Below, piece after piece: positions 27,971 through 35,889 of a stretch of 62,222 nt of DNA; within the stretch, counting starts at the first letter, position 1; each line of letters opens with the position of its first letter. The position numbers and the translations under genes are program-made. The stretch spans positions 1 through 62,222 of the forward strand of contig NZ_JAUCGJ010000025.1 in assembly GCF_030378065.1 (NCBI RefSeq), read 5' to 3'. The notes below the pieces were generated by a model that worked only from the letters and a program-made list of their open reading frames with translations, was not told the DNA's origin and ran no database searches. This DNA comes from Candidatus Venteria ishoeyi (GTDB lineage Bacteria > Pseudomonadota > Gammaproteobacteria > Beggiatoales > Beggiatoaceae).

Positions 27971-28004
27971 GAATTTAAAATTTTTTTTAAAAAATTTTAA
28001 ATTC
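27971..28004. promoter_or_regulatory. 34-bp near-perfect AT palindrome upstream of a secreted-protein gene
   Basis: gaatttaaaattttttt (left) is matched by taaaaaattttaaattc (right), a near-perfect inverted repeat of pure A/T plus terminal G/C. It ends 26 bases before the start codon at 28030, in the expected promoter region. It could be an operator or a bent-DNA site. Chance is less likely than usual because it extends over 17 bp per arm, but AT-rich DNA inflates such matches. Confidence 0.4.
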
Positions 28005-28029
28005 AGATTGTAATTAAGAGCCAAACAAT

Positions 28030-28917
28030 ATGCAAAATTTACGCTACCTGTTTTTTATCTGTACCTGCCTGATATTTTTTTCCACAATAGGAAATGCCAA
28101 AGAAACCATGCTTACCCATAGTAAAGAATATCAGATTGTCTTAAAAAATAAGCCATGGGCTACCTTTGATAAGACCCTGCCCACCCTGTTGCAAACCCTG
28201 CAAACCCTGGAAGATAACCCCTATTTTCAGTTTCGATATAAATCAGGCTCTGGTAAATATACGGTGCGCTACGGCACACGTTACGATACGCCAGATGGTT
28301 TACTCAGCGCAACACATTTAAATTTGAAAATTGAATTGTCTCACAAAAATGGAGAACCGCGTTCCAAGCTGAAGCTTAAATATAATTGCAGCGACCCCGA
28401 TGCCTGCCTGAATCTAAAGCATTCTGAACGGGCTTTTTCTTATCCTGCCACAAAGTACGCAGACAAGGCACGTTTCAAGCTGGAACTGGATATGCACCAG
28501 AATTATGCAAAATATGGCGCTGGTGGTTCAATTAAATTTAAAAAGCAACTGGAATTAAAAACCTTAGGGGATGCCCAGCGCTATTTTCCACAGTTAAAAC
28601 ATGTTCCTGGCTTTGATGCAGACACACCGCTAATCAGCATTAAACAGTATTACGAAAAAGTTTTTGATGACATTAAAGTGAAATTTGCTGGTTATAAGGC
28701 TAAAGCCGCGTTAGTTGTGCGCTATCACACTATGCAGAGCGAAATGCCTGAACGTGCCGAGTTTTCTTTTAAGTTAAAACGAAGCGGGGAAACCTGGCAG
28801 CAGGCTCCTATTGTGGCATTGGGGCAGGTTTATGCGTATTTTTTAAACAGCGATTGGAATGCGCTGAAAGGAATTATCAAGCCAGGAGAATTTTTATTAC
28901 CCGTGGAACGCAAATAA
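28030..28917 (+). CDS. Secreted protein, possibly CYTH-like
   Basis: A 295-residue protein of unknown function. The signal peptide is MQNLRYLFFICTCLIFF...IGNA. The mature region shows alternating strands with many Lys/Arg/Glu: YFQFRYKSGSGKYTVRYGT, RYDTPDGLLSATHLNLKIEL, KLKLKYNC and KARFKLELDMH. The YDTPDGxL + LxLKIEL pattern is reminiscent of the CYTH/triphosphate-tunnel fold (YYDTPDxxL...LRLR), usually cytoplasmic; here it would be exported. This is a weak resemblance. One cysteine pair (CSDPDAC) may form a disulfide. A ribosome site aagag precedes the ATG. Confidence 0.6.
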   Translation: MQNLRYLFFICTCLIFFSTIGNAKETMLTHSKEYQIVLKNKPWATFDKTLPTLLQTLQTLEDNPYFQFRYKSGSGKYTVRYGTRYDTPDGLLSATHLNLKIELSHKNGEPRSKLKLKYNCSDPDACLNLKHSERAFSYPATKYADKARFKLELDMHQNYAKYGAGGSIKFKKQLELKTLGDAQRYFPQLKHVPGFDADTPLISIKQYYEKVFDDIKVKFAGYKAKAALVVRYHTMQSEMPERAEFSFKLKRSGETWQQAPIVALGQVYAYFLNSDWNALKGIIKPGEFLLPVERK

Positions 28918-28920
28918 CAT

Positions 28921-29041
28921 TATGAAAACCGTTACATAGCTTACTATGTGCCCCTATGTGCCCCTATGTGCCTGTTTTCACGCCTTGAAAATGAATAAAA
29001 ATTCTGTGCCCAGTTTCTGCATTTATTTCATCCTCACTCCA
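28921..29041 (+). mobile_element. Family A element, left-truncated copy
   Basis: Begins inside the family at tatgaaaaccgttacatagc and ends at the right terminus tttcatcctcactcc. The left ~60 bases are absent. A tandem triplication of the 10-mer tatgtgcccc (about 28945-28973) interrupts the central hairpin. It directly follows the stop codon at 28917. Confidence 0.65.
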
Positions 29042-29066
29042 TAGTAATAGAAGAAAAGTCTCAACC

Positions 29067-30341
29067 TCATTCATCTTCGTGTGGAAAATATTGCTCCAGA
29101 TAGGCTTTGACATCAATATCTTTCAAATGAATTTCAATACCGAACTGCTCGGCATTGCCGGTATTGCTGCGGGTACTGGTCGGGCGGTTAAAGGCCACGT
29201 CTTCAAACAAGGGATCATTAGTAAAAGCCTCCAATAAATCCGTCGGGTGTGGACTGTAACCTTCCAGTTCAATCACACCACCTTCGATCTTGAAGCGATT
29301 TAGCCAACTGTCAGTTGGAATCAGCCCGTTGAGCTTTTGCAACAGTATGATTACATTTTGTTCTGGGAAATTTAAAATAGGGCCGAGATCCTCTTCAATG
29401 GTGAAAACGGCATTTCGCAGACGCCGTGTTTCACGGGTTTGCTGTTGTAATTGTGCCAGATAAGCCTTGGTTTTATGTTGCTCCCAGGCCAGCCAGCCAC
29501 CACCAGCAAGCGCACCTGTCAGTAACAGCGCCAACATGGTCAACACGGCCCAGCGTTGTCTGCGTTGCCGGTTTTGTTGCTGTTGCTGTTTAGCCGCTGG
29601 CGGAATAATGGCATAGGCATAAACACTGGCATCCGGTGGCGTGCGTTTGATCCAGTCTTCCTGATGTTGCAGCATGTTCCAGTGCGTGGTTTCAGGCAGT
29701 GGCTCAAACTCATGCTCAAACTGCTCACGCAAAGGGGCTTGCACATAATCCTGACGCCAGATTGGCAGCCATTTATTCAGGCCATCGTTTTGCCAGAGCA
29801 GACGGGTAATCAGTTGCGCATCTTCATCATGAATCCACTGTGTATCCTGCTTTTGAGCGCTATCATGAGGAATTGCCGCCAAAGGGCGGGGTAAGAGATA
29901 GAGCAGATTAAGTTTATGCTTGGCAAATGCTTGATATAAACTTTCCGCGCGTTGTGCCGCCAGCCACAGTGCCAGATACTCGCCATCTTCCTGCACCATT
30001 GCTGGCAGAGATAATAATAATGGCTGTTGTACGCCCGGTAATAACATGGGCAGTTGCAGTTGCAAGGCATCCGGCAACTGTTCAGCGCCAACACCTGGCA
30101 AGTGTGCATGGGTTGCAACAAATTCCCGGGTAGGCAGATACAGGGCAATTTTTCGTTTTTTATCCGCCGCAGGCAGTAAACGCCGCGCTGCCTGCGCAAT
30201 ACATTCGGCTGAATCCGGTTGTTCCAACTGGTAATGTTGCTCAGTACCCAGCTCAATCAAGCTGTCCTGATACAACACCAGACAAAAATCAGGTGCAGCG
30301 TGACTGGGCTTACGCCCTGTTTTTGGGGAAAAGCGCATCAT
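29067..30341 (-). CDS. PilN/GspL-like assembly protein
   Basis: A 424-residue protein. The N-terminal half (to ~240) is actin/PilM-like in feel: IALYLPTREFVATHAHLPG, LQLQLPMLLPG and LALWLAAQRAES suggest a GspL/PilM cytoplasmic domain. A single TM helix lies at about residues 265-285 (AVLTMLALLLTGALAGGGWLA). The periplasmic part resembles PilN: coiled coil (YLAQLQQQTRETRRLRN), then LLQKLNGLIPTDSWLNRFKIEGGVIELEGYS, a classic PilN motif. It lies 16 nt after ychF without other pilus or secretion genes. An orphan type II secretion/type IV pilus component is the best reading. Confidence 0.65.
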   Translation of the reverse strand: MMRFSPKTGRKPSHAAPDFCLVLYQDSLIELGTEQHYQLEQPDSAECIAQAARRLLPAADKKRKIALYLPTREFVATHAHLPGVGAEQLPDALQLQLPMLLPGVQQPLLLSLPAMVQEDGEYLALWLAAQRAESLYQAFAKHKLNLLYLLPRPLAAIPHDSAQKQDTQWIHDEDAQLITRLLWQNDGLNKWLPIWRQDYVQAPLREQFEHEFEPLPETTHWNMLQHQEDWIKRTPPDASVYAYAIIPPAAKQQQQQNRQRRQRWAVLTMLALLLTGALAGGGWLAWEQHKTKAYLAQLQQQTRETRRLRNAVFTIEEDLGPILNFPEQNVIILLQKLNGLIPTDSWLNRFKIEGGVIELEGYSPHPTDLLEAFTNDPLFEDVAFNRPTSTRSNTGNAEQFGIEIHLKDIDVKAYLEQYFPHEDE

Positions 30342-30357
30342 TACATATTCAACCTAA

Positions 30358-31449
30358 TCAGACATTAAACCGGAAATGCATCACATCGCCATCCTGCACG
30401 ATATAATCCTTGCCTTCCAGACGCCATTTTCCGGCTTCTTTCGTACCCGATTCGCCCTGATAGTGTACAAAATCAGCATAAGAAATGACTTCCGCACGGA
30501 TAAAACCTTTTTCAAAATCGGTGTGAATCACCGCAGCGGCCTGTGGCGCGCTGGCCCCCTTGCGTACCGTCCAGGCGCGTACTTCTTTTTCCCCGGCGGT
30601 AAAATAGGTTTGCAAGCCCAGTAATTGATAACCCGCATGAATCACCCGATCCAGGCCCGGTTCAGTCAAGCCCATATCGCTGAGATATTCGGCTTTTTCT
30701 GCCGCGTCCAGTGCTGCAAGTTCGGCTTCAATTTCTGCGCAGACAGCAACCACCACCGCATCTTCCTGTTGTGCCAGTTCCCGTACCTGATCCAGATATG
30801 GGTTATTTTCAAAACCATCTTCCGCAACATTGGCAATATACAGCGTGGGTTTCACCGTTAACAGGTGTAGCTCATACAAAGCCAGCGTTTCATCGTCACT
30901 CAGTTCCAGCGTGCGCACAGGATGACCGGCATCAAGATGTGCCTGTACTTTTTCAAATAAGTTTTTTTGCGCCAGCGCTTCTTTGTTACCACCTTTAGAG
31001 GCTTTGGCAGCGCGTTGTGCCGCCCGCTCCACCGTATCCAAATCTGCCAGTGCCAGCTCGGTATGAATGATTTCAATATCTGCCAGTGGATTGATTTTTC
31101 CCGCCACATGCACCACGTCATCATTTTCAAAACAACGCACGACATGTGCTATCGCCTGGGTTTCGCGAATATTTGCCAGAAACTTGTTACCCAGACCTTC
31201 ACCTTTGGAGGCTCCGGCGACCAGACCGGCAATGTCAACAAATTCCATATGGGTGGGCAGGGTGCGTTGTGGTTTGACAATATCCGACAATTTATCCAGG
31301 CGGGGATCGGGCATGGCAACCACGCCCACATTGGGATCGATAGTGCAAAACGGATAGTTCTCCGCTTGAATACCCGCTTCCGTCAGCGCATTAAATAAGG
31401 TGGATTTACCCACGTTTGGCAGGCCAACAATGCCACATTTAAATCCCAT
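30358..31449 (-). CDS. ychF: Redox-regulated ATPase YchF
   Basis: YchF is an Obg-family P-loop protein that prefers ATP and associates with ribosomes; it is involved in stress tolerance. 363 residues is the usual length. [17 protein letters not shown] (P-loop), a G3 region [22 protein letters not shown], an NVAEDG G4-like motif and a C-terminal TGS domain ending [17 protein letters not shown] identify it. It is probably cotranscribed with the PilN-like gene (16-nt gap). An 18-bp dispersed motif (31473-31490) sits 24 bases upstream of the ATG. Confidence 0.96.
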   Translation of the reverse strand: MGFKCGIVGLPNVGKSTLFNALTEAGIQAENYPFCTIDPNVGVVAMPDPRLDKLSDIVKPQRTLPTHMEFVDIAGLVAGASKGEGLGNKFLANIRETQAIAHVVRCFENDDVVHVAGKINPLADIEIIHTELALADLDTVERAAQRAAKASKGGNKEALAQKNLFEKVQAHLDAGHPVRTLELSDDETLALYELHLLTVKPTLYIANVAEDGFENNPYLDQVRELAQQEDAVVVAVCAEIEAELAALDAAEKAEYLSDMGLTEPGLDRVIHAGYQLLGLQTYFTAGEKEVRAWTVRKGASAPQAAAVIHTDFEKGFIRAEVISYADFVHYQGESGTKEAGKWRLEGKDYIVQDGDVMHFRFNV

Positions 31450-31472
31450 AAAATATCCTTTACAGAGTAGTA

Positions 31473-31490
31473 GGTGTTACGCAAAAGCTT
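31473..31490 (+). repeat. 18-bp dispersed motif, copy 1
   Basis: ggtgttacgcaaaagctt, upstream of ychF. The same motif is at 37334-37351 and, reversed with one mismatch, at 37745-37762. A 15-bp reversed part (tttttgcgtaacacc) is at 35869-35883. Confidence 0.6.
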
Positions 31491-31503
31491 CAGATTAATA
31501 AAA

Positions 31504-31762
31504 AGCGTGAGATGGAAGCGGCTTTCACCGCTTTTGACGGTGAATGAAGCTTACACCGAACTCAGATTATATCTAATAATTTTTTATCAAACAGCGTGAG
31601 ATGGAAGCGGCTTTCACCGCTTTTGGCGGTGAATGAAGCTTACACCGAACTCAAACTTATCTAATAATTTTTTATCAAACAGCGTGAGATGGAAGCGGTT
31701 TTCACCGCTTTTGGCGGTGAATGAAGCTTACACCGAACTCAAACTTATCTAATAATTCTTTA
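31504..31762. repeat. Three tandem 88-89-bp repeats between ychF and dam
   Basis: Units begin at 31504, 31593 and 31681 with agcgtgagatggaagcgg. Each contains two overlapping hairpins: aagcgg/ccgctt and ttcaccg/cggtgaa. Each also ends with a copy of the last codons of the dam gene (minus-strand KNY-stop); only the last unit belongs to the real gene (stop at 31749). The array thus seems to have grown by duplicating a segment anchored on the 3' end of dam. It fills the whole gap. It might act as a terminator/attenuator array or be neutral. Confidence 0.8.
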
Positions 31763-32579
31763 CAAAAACTTCATCTATCAGGCCTCTTTTATGACCTTTT
31801 GAATTGATATGTCTTTTTGCCTGTACGATATGGACATCATAATCCCGGTACAGGTCTTTAATAAAATCAGTTGCCGAGTTGGATAATAAAAATCGGATAC
31901 CTTGTTGATGTAGCATATCGCAGGTTTGTTTTAAGCGTTGCTGCGCGTTGCGATCAAAACCATCCTGGGTATAAGCGGTGAAGTTCGAACTGCTTGAGAT
32001 CGGATCATAGGGCGGATCAAAATACACAAAATCATTTTTAGCTATGCCTTTGAGTGCATTTTGATAATCGGTATTAAGAATTTTCACCTGCGCCTGATTC
32101 AGATAATGACTGACGGCGGTTAAAACCGATTGATTGATTATATTAGGATTTTTATAACGTCCAAAAGGGGTATTAAACTGCCCTGCGCGATTAACCCGAA
32201 ACAAGCCATTAAAACAGGTTTTATTCAGGTAATGCAGACGTGAAGCTTTTTCAACTGCGGATAAATCTGCATAGGCATCACTACGATCAATAGCGCGCAA
32301 GGCATAAAAATAATCTGCATCGTTATGATGGTATTTTAAGTCTTCAATCAAGGCTTCAACATCATCACGAACCACGCGGTATAAATTCACCAACTCGGCG
32401 TTGGTATCATTAATCACCGCGTTTTTCGGCAGAAAATGGAACAATACCGCGCCACCACCGATAAAAGGCTCGTAATACGTGGCATAGTGCTGTGGGAAAT
32501 ATTTCTCGACTTCGCTGATGAGTTGTCTTTTGCCGCCGACCCATTTCACAAAAGGGGTGACAGCGCCTGGTTTATTCAT
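31749..32579 (-). CDS. dam: D12-class DNA adenine methyltransferase
   Basis: Dam-family enzymes methylate adenine N6, classically in GATC. The 276-residue length fits. The SAM site PFIGGGAVLFHF (residues 38-49) precedes the catalytic DPPY (D188-Y191), the alpha-group order; VKWVGGKRQL at residues 11-20 is the family N-terminal motif. No paired restriction gene is present. It is the last gene of an operon with vapB and vapC and starts by TAATG overlap with vapC. This hints that it is an orphan methyltransferase acquired with the toxin-antitoxin pair. Target sequence not inferable with confidence. Confidence 0.88.
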   Translation of the reverse strand: MNKPGAVTPFVKWVGGKRQLISEVEKYFPQHYATYYEPFIGGGAVLFHFLPKNAVINDTNAELVNLYRVVRDDVEALIEDLKYHHNDADYFYALRAIDRSDAYADLSAVEKASRLHYLNKTCFNGLFRVNRAGQFNTPFGRYKNPNIINQSVLTAVSHYLNQAQVKILNTDYQNALKGIAKNDFVYFDPPYDPISSSSNFTAYTQDGFDRNAQQRLKQTCDMLHQQGIRFLLSNSATDFIKDLYRDYDVHIVQAKRHINSKGHKRGLIDEVFVKNY

Positions 32580-32980
32580 TACTGCTCATATAATTCAATG
32601 GGTATATGTTTTTCATAATTCGTAAAGTCTTTATCTGTCGTGAATATTTTTGACTTTACCCTATGCGCTACCGCGCAAATTAAATAATCAATATGTGATC
32701 CCTGGATACCATTTGAGCGGCAAATATTTGAAAACTTGGCTGCATTGATGTAATCACTATCAACAATAGGGGTGTTTTCAAAATAGTGTAACTTTCTATT
32801 CAGTTGCTCAAATTTATTGATATCACTGTAGCCCGATAATATTTCCTGCCTGATTGGGCCAATAATAATCGCTTTTTGATCGTGAATTAATGCTTCAAGT
32901 TCCTGGGTATATATCTCGAATCCCTTTTTTTTTGATCTCAGTGCATATGACCAGATAGGGGTGTCTACGATAATTTTCAA
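32579..32980 (-). CDS. vapC: VapC-like PIN-domain toxin
   Basis: A 133-residue PIN-domain ribonuclease. The four acidic residues of the active site are visible: D6 (IIVDTPIWSYAL), E46 (IRQEILSG), D98 (SHIDYLICAVA) and D116 (IFTTDKDF). Such proteins cleave RNA, often initiator tRNA, when released from the antitoxin. It starts at a TTG that overlaps the stop of the vapB gene (TTGA), and its own stop overlaps dam (TAATG). All three genes are therefore tightly coupled. Confidence 0.88.
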   Translation of the reverse strand: MKIIVDTPIWSYALRSKKKGFEIYTQELEALIHDQKAIIIGPIRQEILSGYSDINKFEQLNRKLHYFENTPIVDSDYINAAKFSNICRSNGIQGSHIDYLICAVAHRVKSKIFTTDKDFTNYEKHIPIELYEQ

Positions 32981-33174
32981 TTCCGCCGCCCTTTTTTATA
33001 ATCGTAGTCATCATCGGGATCGAGCTTTCCAAATAATTCGATGATTTCCTGCTGTTTTCTACGATTAATAAATTCCTTTAAAGCGAAATTCACCGTATCT
33101 TTTTTAGTTTTCAGGCCGCTGATGAGTAAGGCTTCTTCCAACAGCTTTTCATCAATTGCTAAATTCGTTGCCAT
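32977..33174 (-). CDS. vapB: VapB-like antitoxin
   Basis: A 65-residue protein from the ATG at 33174, which has a strong ggagg ribosome site 6-7 nt upstream (an earlier start at 33207 is unlikely). MATNLAIDEKLLEEALLISGLKTKKDTVNFALKEFI is the ribbon-helix-helix pattern of VapB antitoxins (DNA binding and dimerisation). The acidic-aromatic tail DPDDDYDYKKGRR would wrap the toxin. It is the first gene of vapB/vapC/dam and would repress the operon. Confidence 0.85.
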   Translation of the reverse strand: MATNLAIDEKLLEEALLISGLKTKKDTVNFALKEFINRRKQQEIIELFGKLDPDDDYDYKKGRRN

Positions 33175-33292
33175 ATCACACCTCCTTTTACACAATAGCC
33201 CACACATTAAAATGTGTCAATATGTGCAGTTTATCATTTTTTGGCTAAGCATCAGACAAAACCAGTTTGAGATTATGCTGTGGGATAAATAA

Positions 33293-35116
33293 TCAGCGCA
33301 ACCATTTTATAATCTGCTCCCAGGCCTTATGGAACAACACCCAACCCAGTGCTTTTTGACCCGCGTCAATCTGACCCAAGCCCTGCATACCGGGGCGTAA
33401 TCGTCCTGCACTGTTGAGCAAATCAGTTTCAATAATAAACACCGCCTGCGCGTCACGGATTTCAGCGCGAGGACGAATTTTTTTCACCTGCGTATCCCAC
33501 ATCTGATCGGGGTAGGCATCCAGGCGGACTTCCAGTGGCATATTCACTTGTGCCCAGGCAATATCCTCCGCATTTAAGGACATTTGCACCCGCATTTCAT
33601 CCAGTGGCGCAATTTCAAACAGGGTTTGGCCTTTACTCAGGGTGCCGCCTTCTATGCGTTTTAAGTCGCCGCTGATTAATAAGCCATTAATGGGGCTGAT
33701 AATTTCCAGATTATTTAGACGGTAATTCAATAAGGCCATTTTTGCATCTATGCGCTCAATTTCCAGTTGTGCAATTTGGGCTTTGGCGGCATCACGGGCA
33801 GCGGTGCTGACATCTTTTTGTTTTTGTGCGCGACTGCGCTCAGCCTTTAAGCCGGAAAGTTCCCAGTTAATTTCCCGTCCATCCAGTTGTGCCAGTAATG
33901 TCTCGGTTTCTATCACATCACCCGGTTCATGCAGCGCCTGTTTTAACACGCCATCAAAGGGGACGTTGATAAAACGATGCTTCATCGGCTCCAGCAGAAC
34001 ATTACCTGATAATTTGTGGCTAACCGGCAACCACATCAAGGCAAGCAAACTCAATACAATGGTGATAAGTAATAAGCGTTGCCCAGGGTTTTTGCGCAAG
34101 GGGTGTAACAGGCGCTGTAACCAATTAGGCTGGGCTTTTTTAAGCGTTGCCAGGGTGGTGCCCAGTGGCGTTGCCAGTGCTTCCAGATTTTCTTGCGGCA
34201 AGTTGGTATTGGTTTTCCATAAGATTAGTAAAGCACCGCTGGCATTATTATCTGGTAGTGCCGCTAAAGGCAAAGCCAATACCGTATCCGCCGCGCCCAA
34301 TACCAGCAGGCGTTGCAGGGTGGGCTGGGTTTTACGGTGTTCGGGATTTTGGCTGTTCAGCGCTTTTTTTTGCGCAATCACGGCATCCATTAATGATTCA
34401 CAGGCATGTACAAAATCTGCCTGGCGTTTAATATCAGACAGCTCGGAAATCGTGTGCAGACGGCAGTGGCGACCTTTGACTAAACCTAATAATACCCGCT
34501 GTGCCTGAAAATCCTGTTGCAGGGTGTTGCTGAGCAATTTAGCAGCAACACTCATATCCGGGGCTGCCAGTGTGTGGGTCAGTAACTCAATCAGGCGGCG
34601 ACTATAGTCAGTTGGCTTAGAGGTATCGGGTGAGACTTCGGCTGGGCTGGCAGGCAATTGTTCGGGCAGGTTTAAATAGGCTGTGCATAATTGTAATAAG
34701 GTAACAAACCATTCAATGCGTTGTTCACCGGGTACAACCACTAAAGCCACGCCTTCTTCCGGCTTTTTGTCCTGCGTGTATACAGGCGTTGCAATAATAT
34801 AAGCACTCACCTGTGCATCCAGCACATGTATCTGCACCTGTTGTTGTTGGCAGGCCACTTCAATTTGTTGTAAAAGCTGGTTTTCCATGTGTGGATGCCA
34901 GCTTAAAGCCTGTTTTGAAAGAATCGCCGGGCCACGTTCCAGTTGTTTGCCGTTGCGCTGTCCATATAACACGCCAGCAGCATTACTCAGCCCTAATAAT
35001 AATTGCAGAACCTGCAAAATATATGCTTCTGAATTTTTTTTATCGGCGAAGAGTTGATGTAGATACTGGTGCAGGGTCAACAGATCTAAAGCCGGGAGTT
35101 GAACAGCTTGTGCCAT
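33293..35116 (-). CDS. GAF-domain HlyD-type membrane fusion protein
   Basis: A 607-residue protein with an unusual order. Residues ~20-150 and ~180-330 look like GAF-type sensory domains (e.g. RQLIELLTHTLAAPDMSVAAKLL, DTVLALPLAAL). A single TM lies at ~344-363 (LLLITIVLSLLALMWLPV). Then follows an HlyD-type adaptor: KLSGNVLLEPMKHRFINVPFDG, LHEPGDVIETETLLAQLDG, a helical hairpin, and NNLEIISPINGLLISGDLKRIEGGTLSKGQ, with a beta-barrel after it. It would link an inner-membrane pump to the outside with cytosolic sensing. No transporter ATPase or permease is beside it. It precedes the DUF3467/REC/tss cluster on the same strand as the REC gene. Confidence 0.8.
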   Translation of the reverse strand: MAQAVQLPALDLLTLHQYLHQLFADKKNSEAYILQVLQLLLGLSNAAGVLYGQRNGKQLERGPAILSKQALSWHPHMENQLLQQIEVACQQQQVQIHVLDAQVSAYIIATPVYTQDKKPEEGVALVVVPGEQRIEWFVTLLQLCTAYLNLPEQLPASPAEVSPDTSKPTDYSRRLIELLTHTLAAPDMSVAAKLLSNTLQQDFQAQRVLLGLVKGRHCRLHTISELSDIKRQADFVHACESLMDAVIAQKKALNSQNPEHRKTQPTLQRLLVLGAADTVLALPLAALPDNNASGALLILWKTNTNLPQENLEALATPLGTTLATLKKAQPNWLQRLLHPLRKNPGQRLLLITIVLSLLALMWLPVSHKLSGNVLLEPMKHRFINVPFDGVLKQALHEPGDVIETETLLAQLDGREINWELSGLKAERSRAQKQKDVSTAARDAAKAQIAQLEIERIDAKMALLNYRLNNLEIISPINGLLISGDLKRIEGGTLSKGQTLFEIAPLDEMRVQMSLNAEDIAWAQVNMPLEVRLDAYPDQMWDTQVKKIRPRAEIRDAQAVFIIETDLLNSAGRLRPGMQGLGQIDAGQKALGWVLFHKAWEQIIKWLR

Positions 35117-35254
35117 AAACAGGACTCAAAAAAAAGGGGGGGAGAAGGTGACAGGCGAAATCAAGCAATAAAGTTTGAACAGCCACGCGCTAACGGCAAT
35201 AAACTTACACGTTTCTTAATCGTTTAACGCATGGCTGAAAATTTCAAATAGAAC

Positions 35255-35430
35255 TTAGGAGCGAGAATTTTATAACTTCAGCAACTTGGCTGGTCTTTTG
35301 CTCCATTTTCTGCGTTCCGCCTGTTTGGACTTAGGCAGTTACATAGCTTGCTATGCGCCTGTTTTCACGCCTTGAAAATGAATAAAAATCCTGCGCCCAG
35401 TTTCTGTATTTATTTTATCCTCACGCCTTA
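35255..35430 (+). mobile_element. Family A element, 176-bp copy
   Basis: Full-length copy beginning ttaggagcgag and ending ctcacgcctta. It has an extra segment (gcctgtttggacttaggca) in the centre that enlarges it by about 12 bases relative to others. It lies in the gap upstream of the GAF-HlyD gene. The 35117-35254 remainder of the gap contains no clear feature. Confidence 0.8.
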
Positions 35431-35445
35431 GCTATTCAGACTTAT

Positions 35446-35790
35446 TTATTTTTTACTACTTTTTTCGCTGTCATCAATTTCTGGCAATTTGGCAGTCGCG
35501 GTTGCGGGTGTGGCTGCGGGTGGATTTTTTTGTGCCAAAGCCTGATTTAATAAGGCTGCCAGCTTTTGTGCATTAAGACGGGACATGGCAATGCGGGTAT
35601 GGATCGGTAAATGTGCCTCTCCGGTATTGGGATCTGGCATCATACCTGATGAAAAATTCAATACCATTTCATCCTCGGATACGTTAAGTAAAACCTGGCT
35701 GGCATGGCGTGCCTGGGTTTCTTCATAACGTACACGCAGGCTTTGTTGTTGTGGTGCAGCGGTTTGAGTTTCTTTTTTGGTATTACTCAT
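35446..35790 (-). CDS. DUF3467 family protein
   Basis: A 114-residue protein. The central part RYEETQARHASQVLLNVSEDEMVLNFS, followed by PIHTRIAMSRLNAQKLAALLNQAL, matches the DUF3467 pattern (strand-rich segment, then HTRI-x-MS and a helix). The C-terminus is Ala/Pro/Lys-rich and disordered. Function unknown. It lies downstream of the REC-REC-GGDEF gene on the same strand (99-nt gap), next to the type VI genes, suggesting a regulatory or structural accessory role. That role is inference. Confidence 0.75.
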   Translation of the reverse strand: MSNTKKETQTAAPQQQSLRVRYEETQARHASQVLLNVSEDEMVLNFSSGMMPDPNTGEAHLPIHTRIAMSRLNAQKLAALLNQALAQKNPPAATPATATAKLPEIDDSEKSSKK

Positions 35791-35868
35791 TTAGAGTTTT
35801 CTCCATTAATATAACAGCAATATTATTGTTACCAGATTATTACTTAGATTGATACTACGCAGTTGTCA

Positions 35869-35883
35869 TTTTTGCGTAACACC
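35869..35883 (-). repeat. Dispersed motif, 15-bp partial copy
   Basis: tttttgcgtaacacc, the reverse of the first 15 bases of the 18-bp motif at 31473, next to the stop of the REC-GGDEF gene and upstream of the DUF3467 gene. Confidence 0.5.
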
Positions 35884-35889
35884 TGCCAC

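Noticed and set aside
31504-31762. CRISPR array
   Set aside because: Only three units, with near-identical sequence throughout and no variable spacers; each unit carries dam-tail codons.
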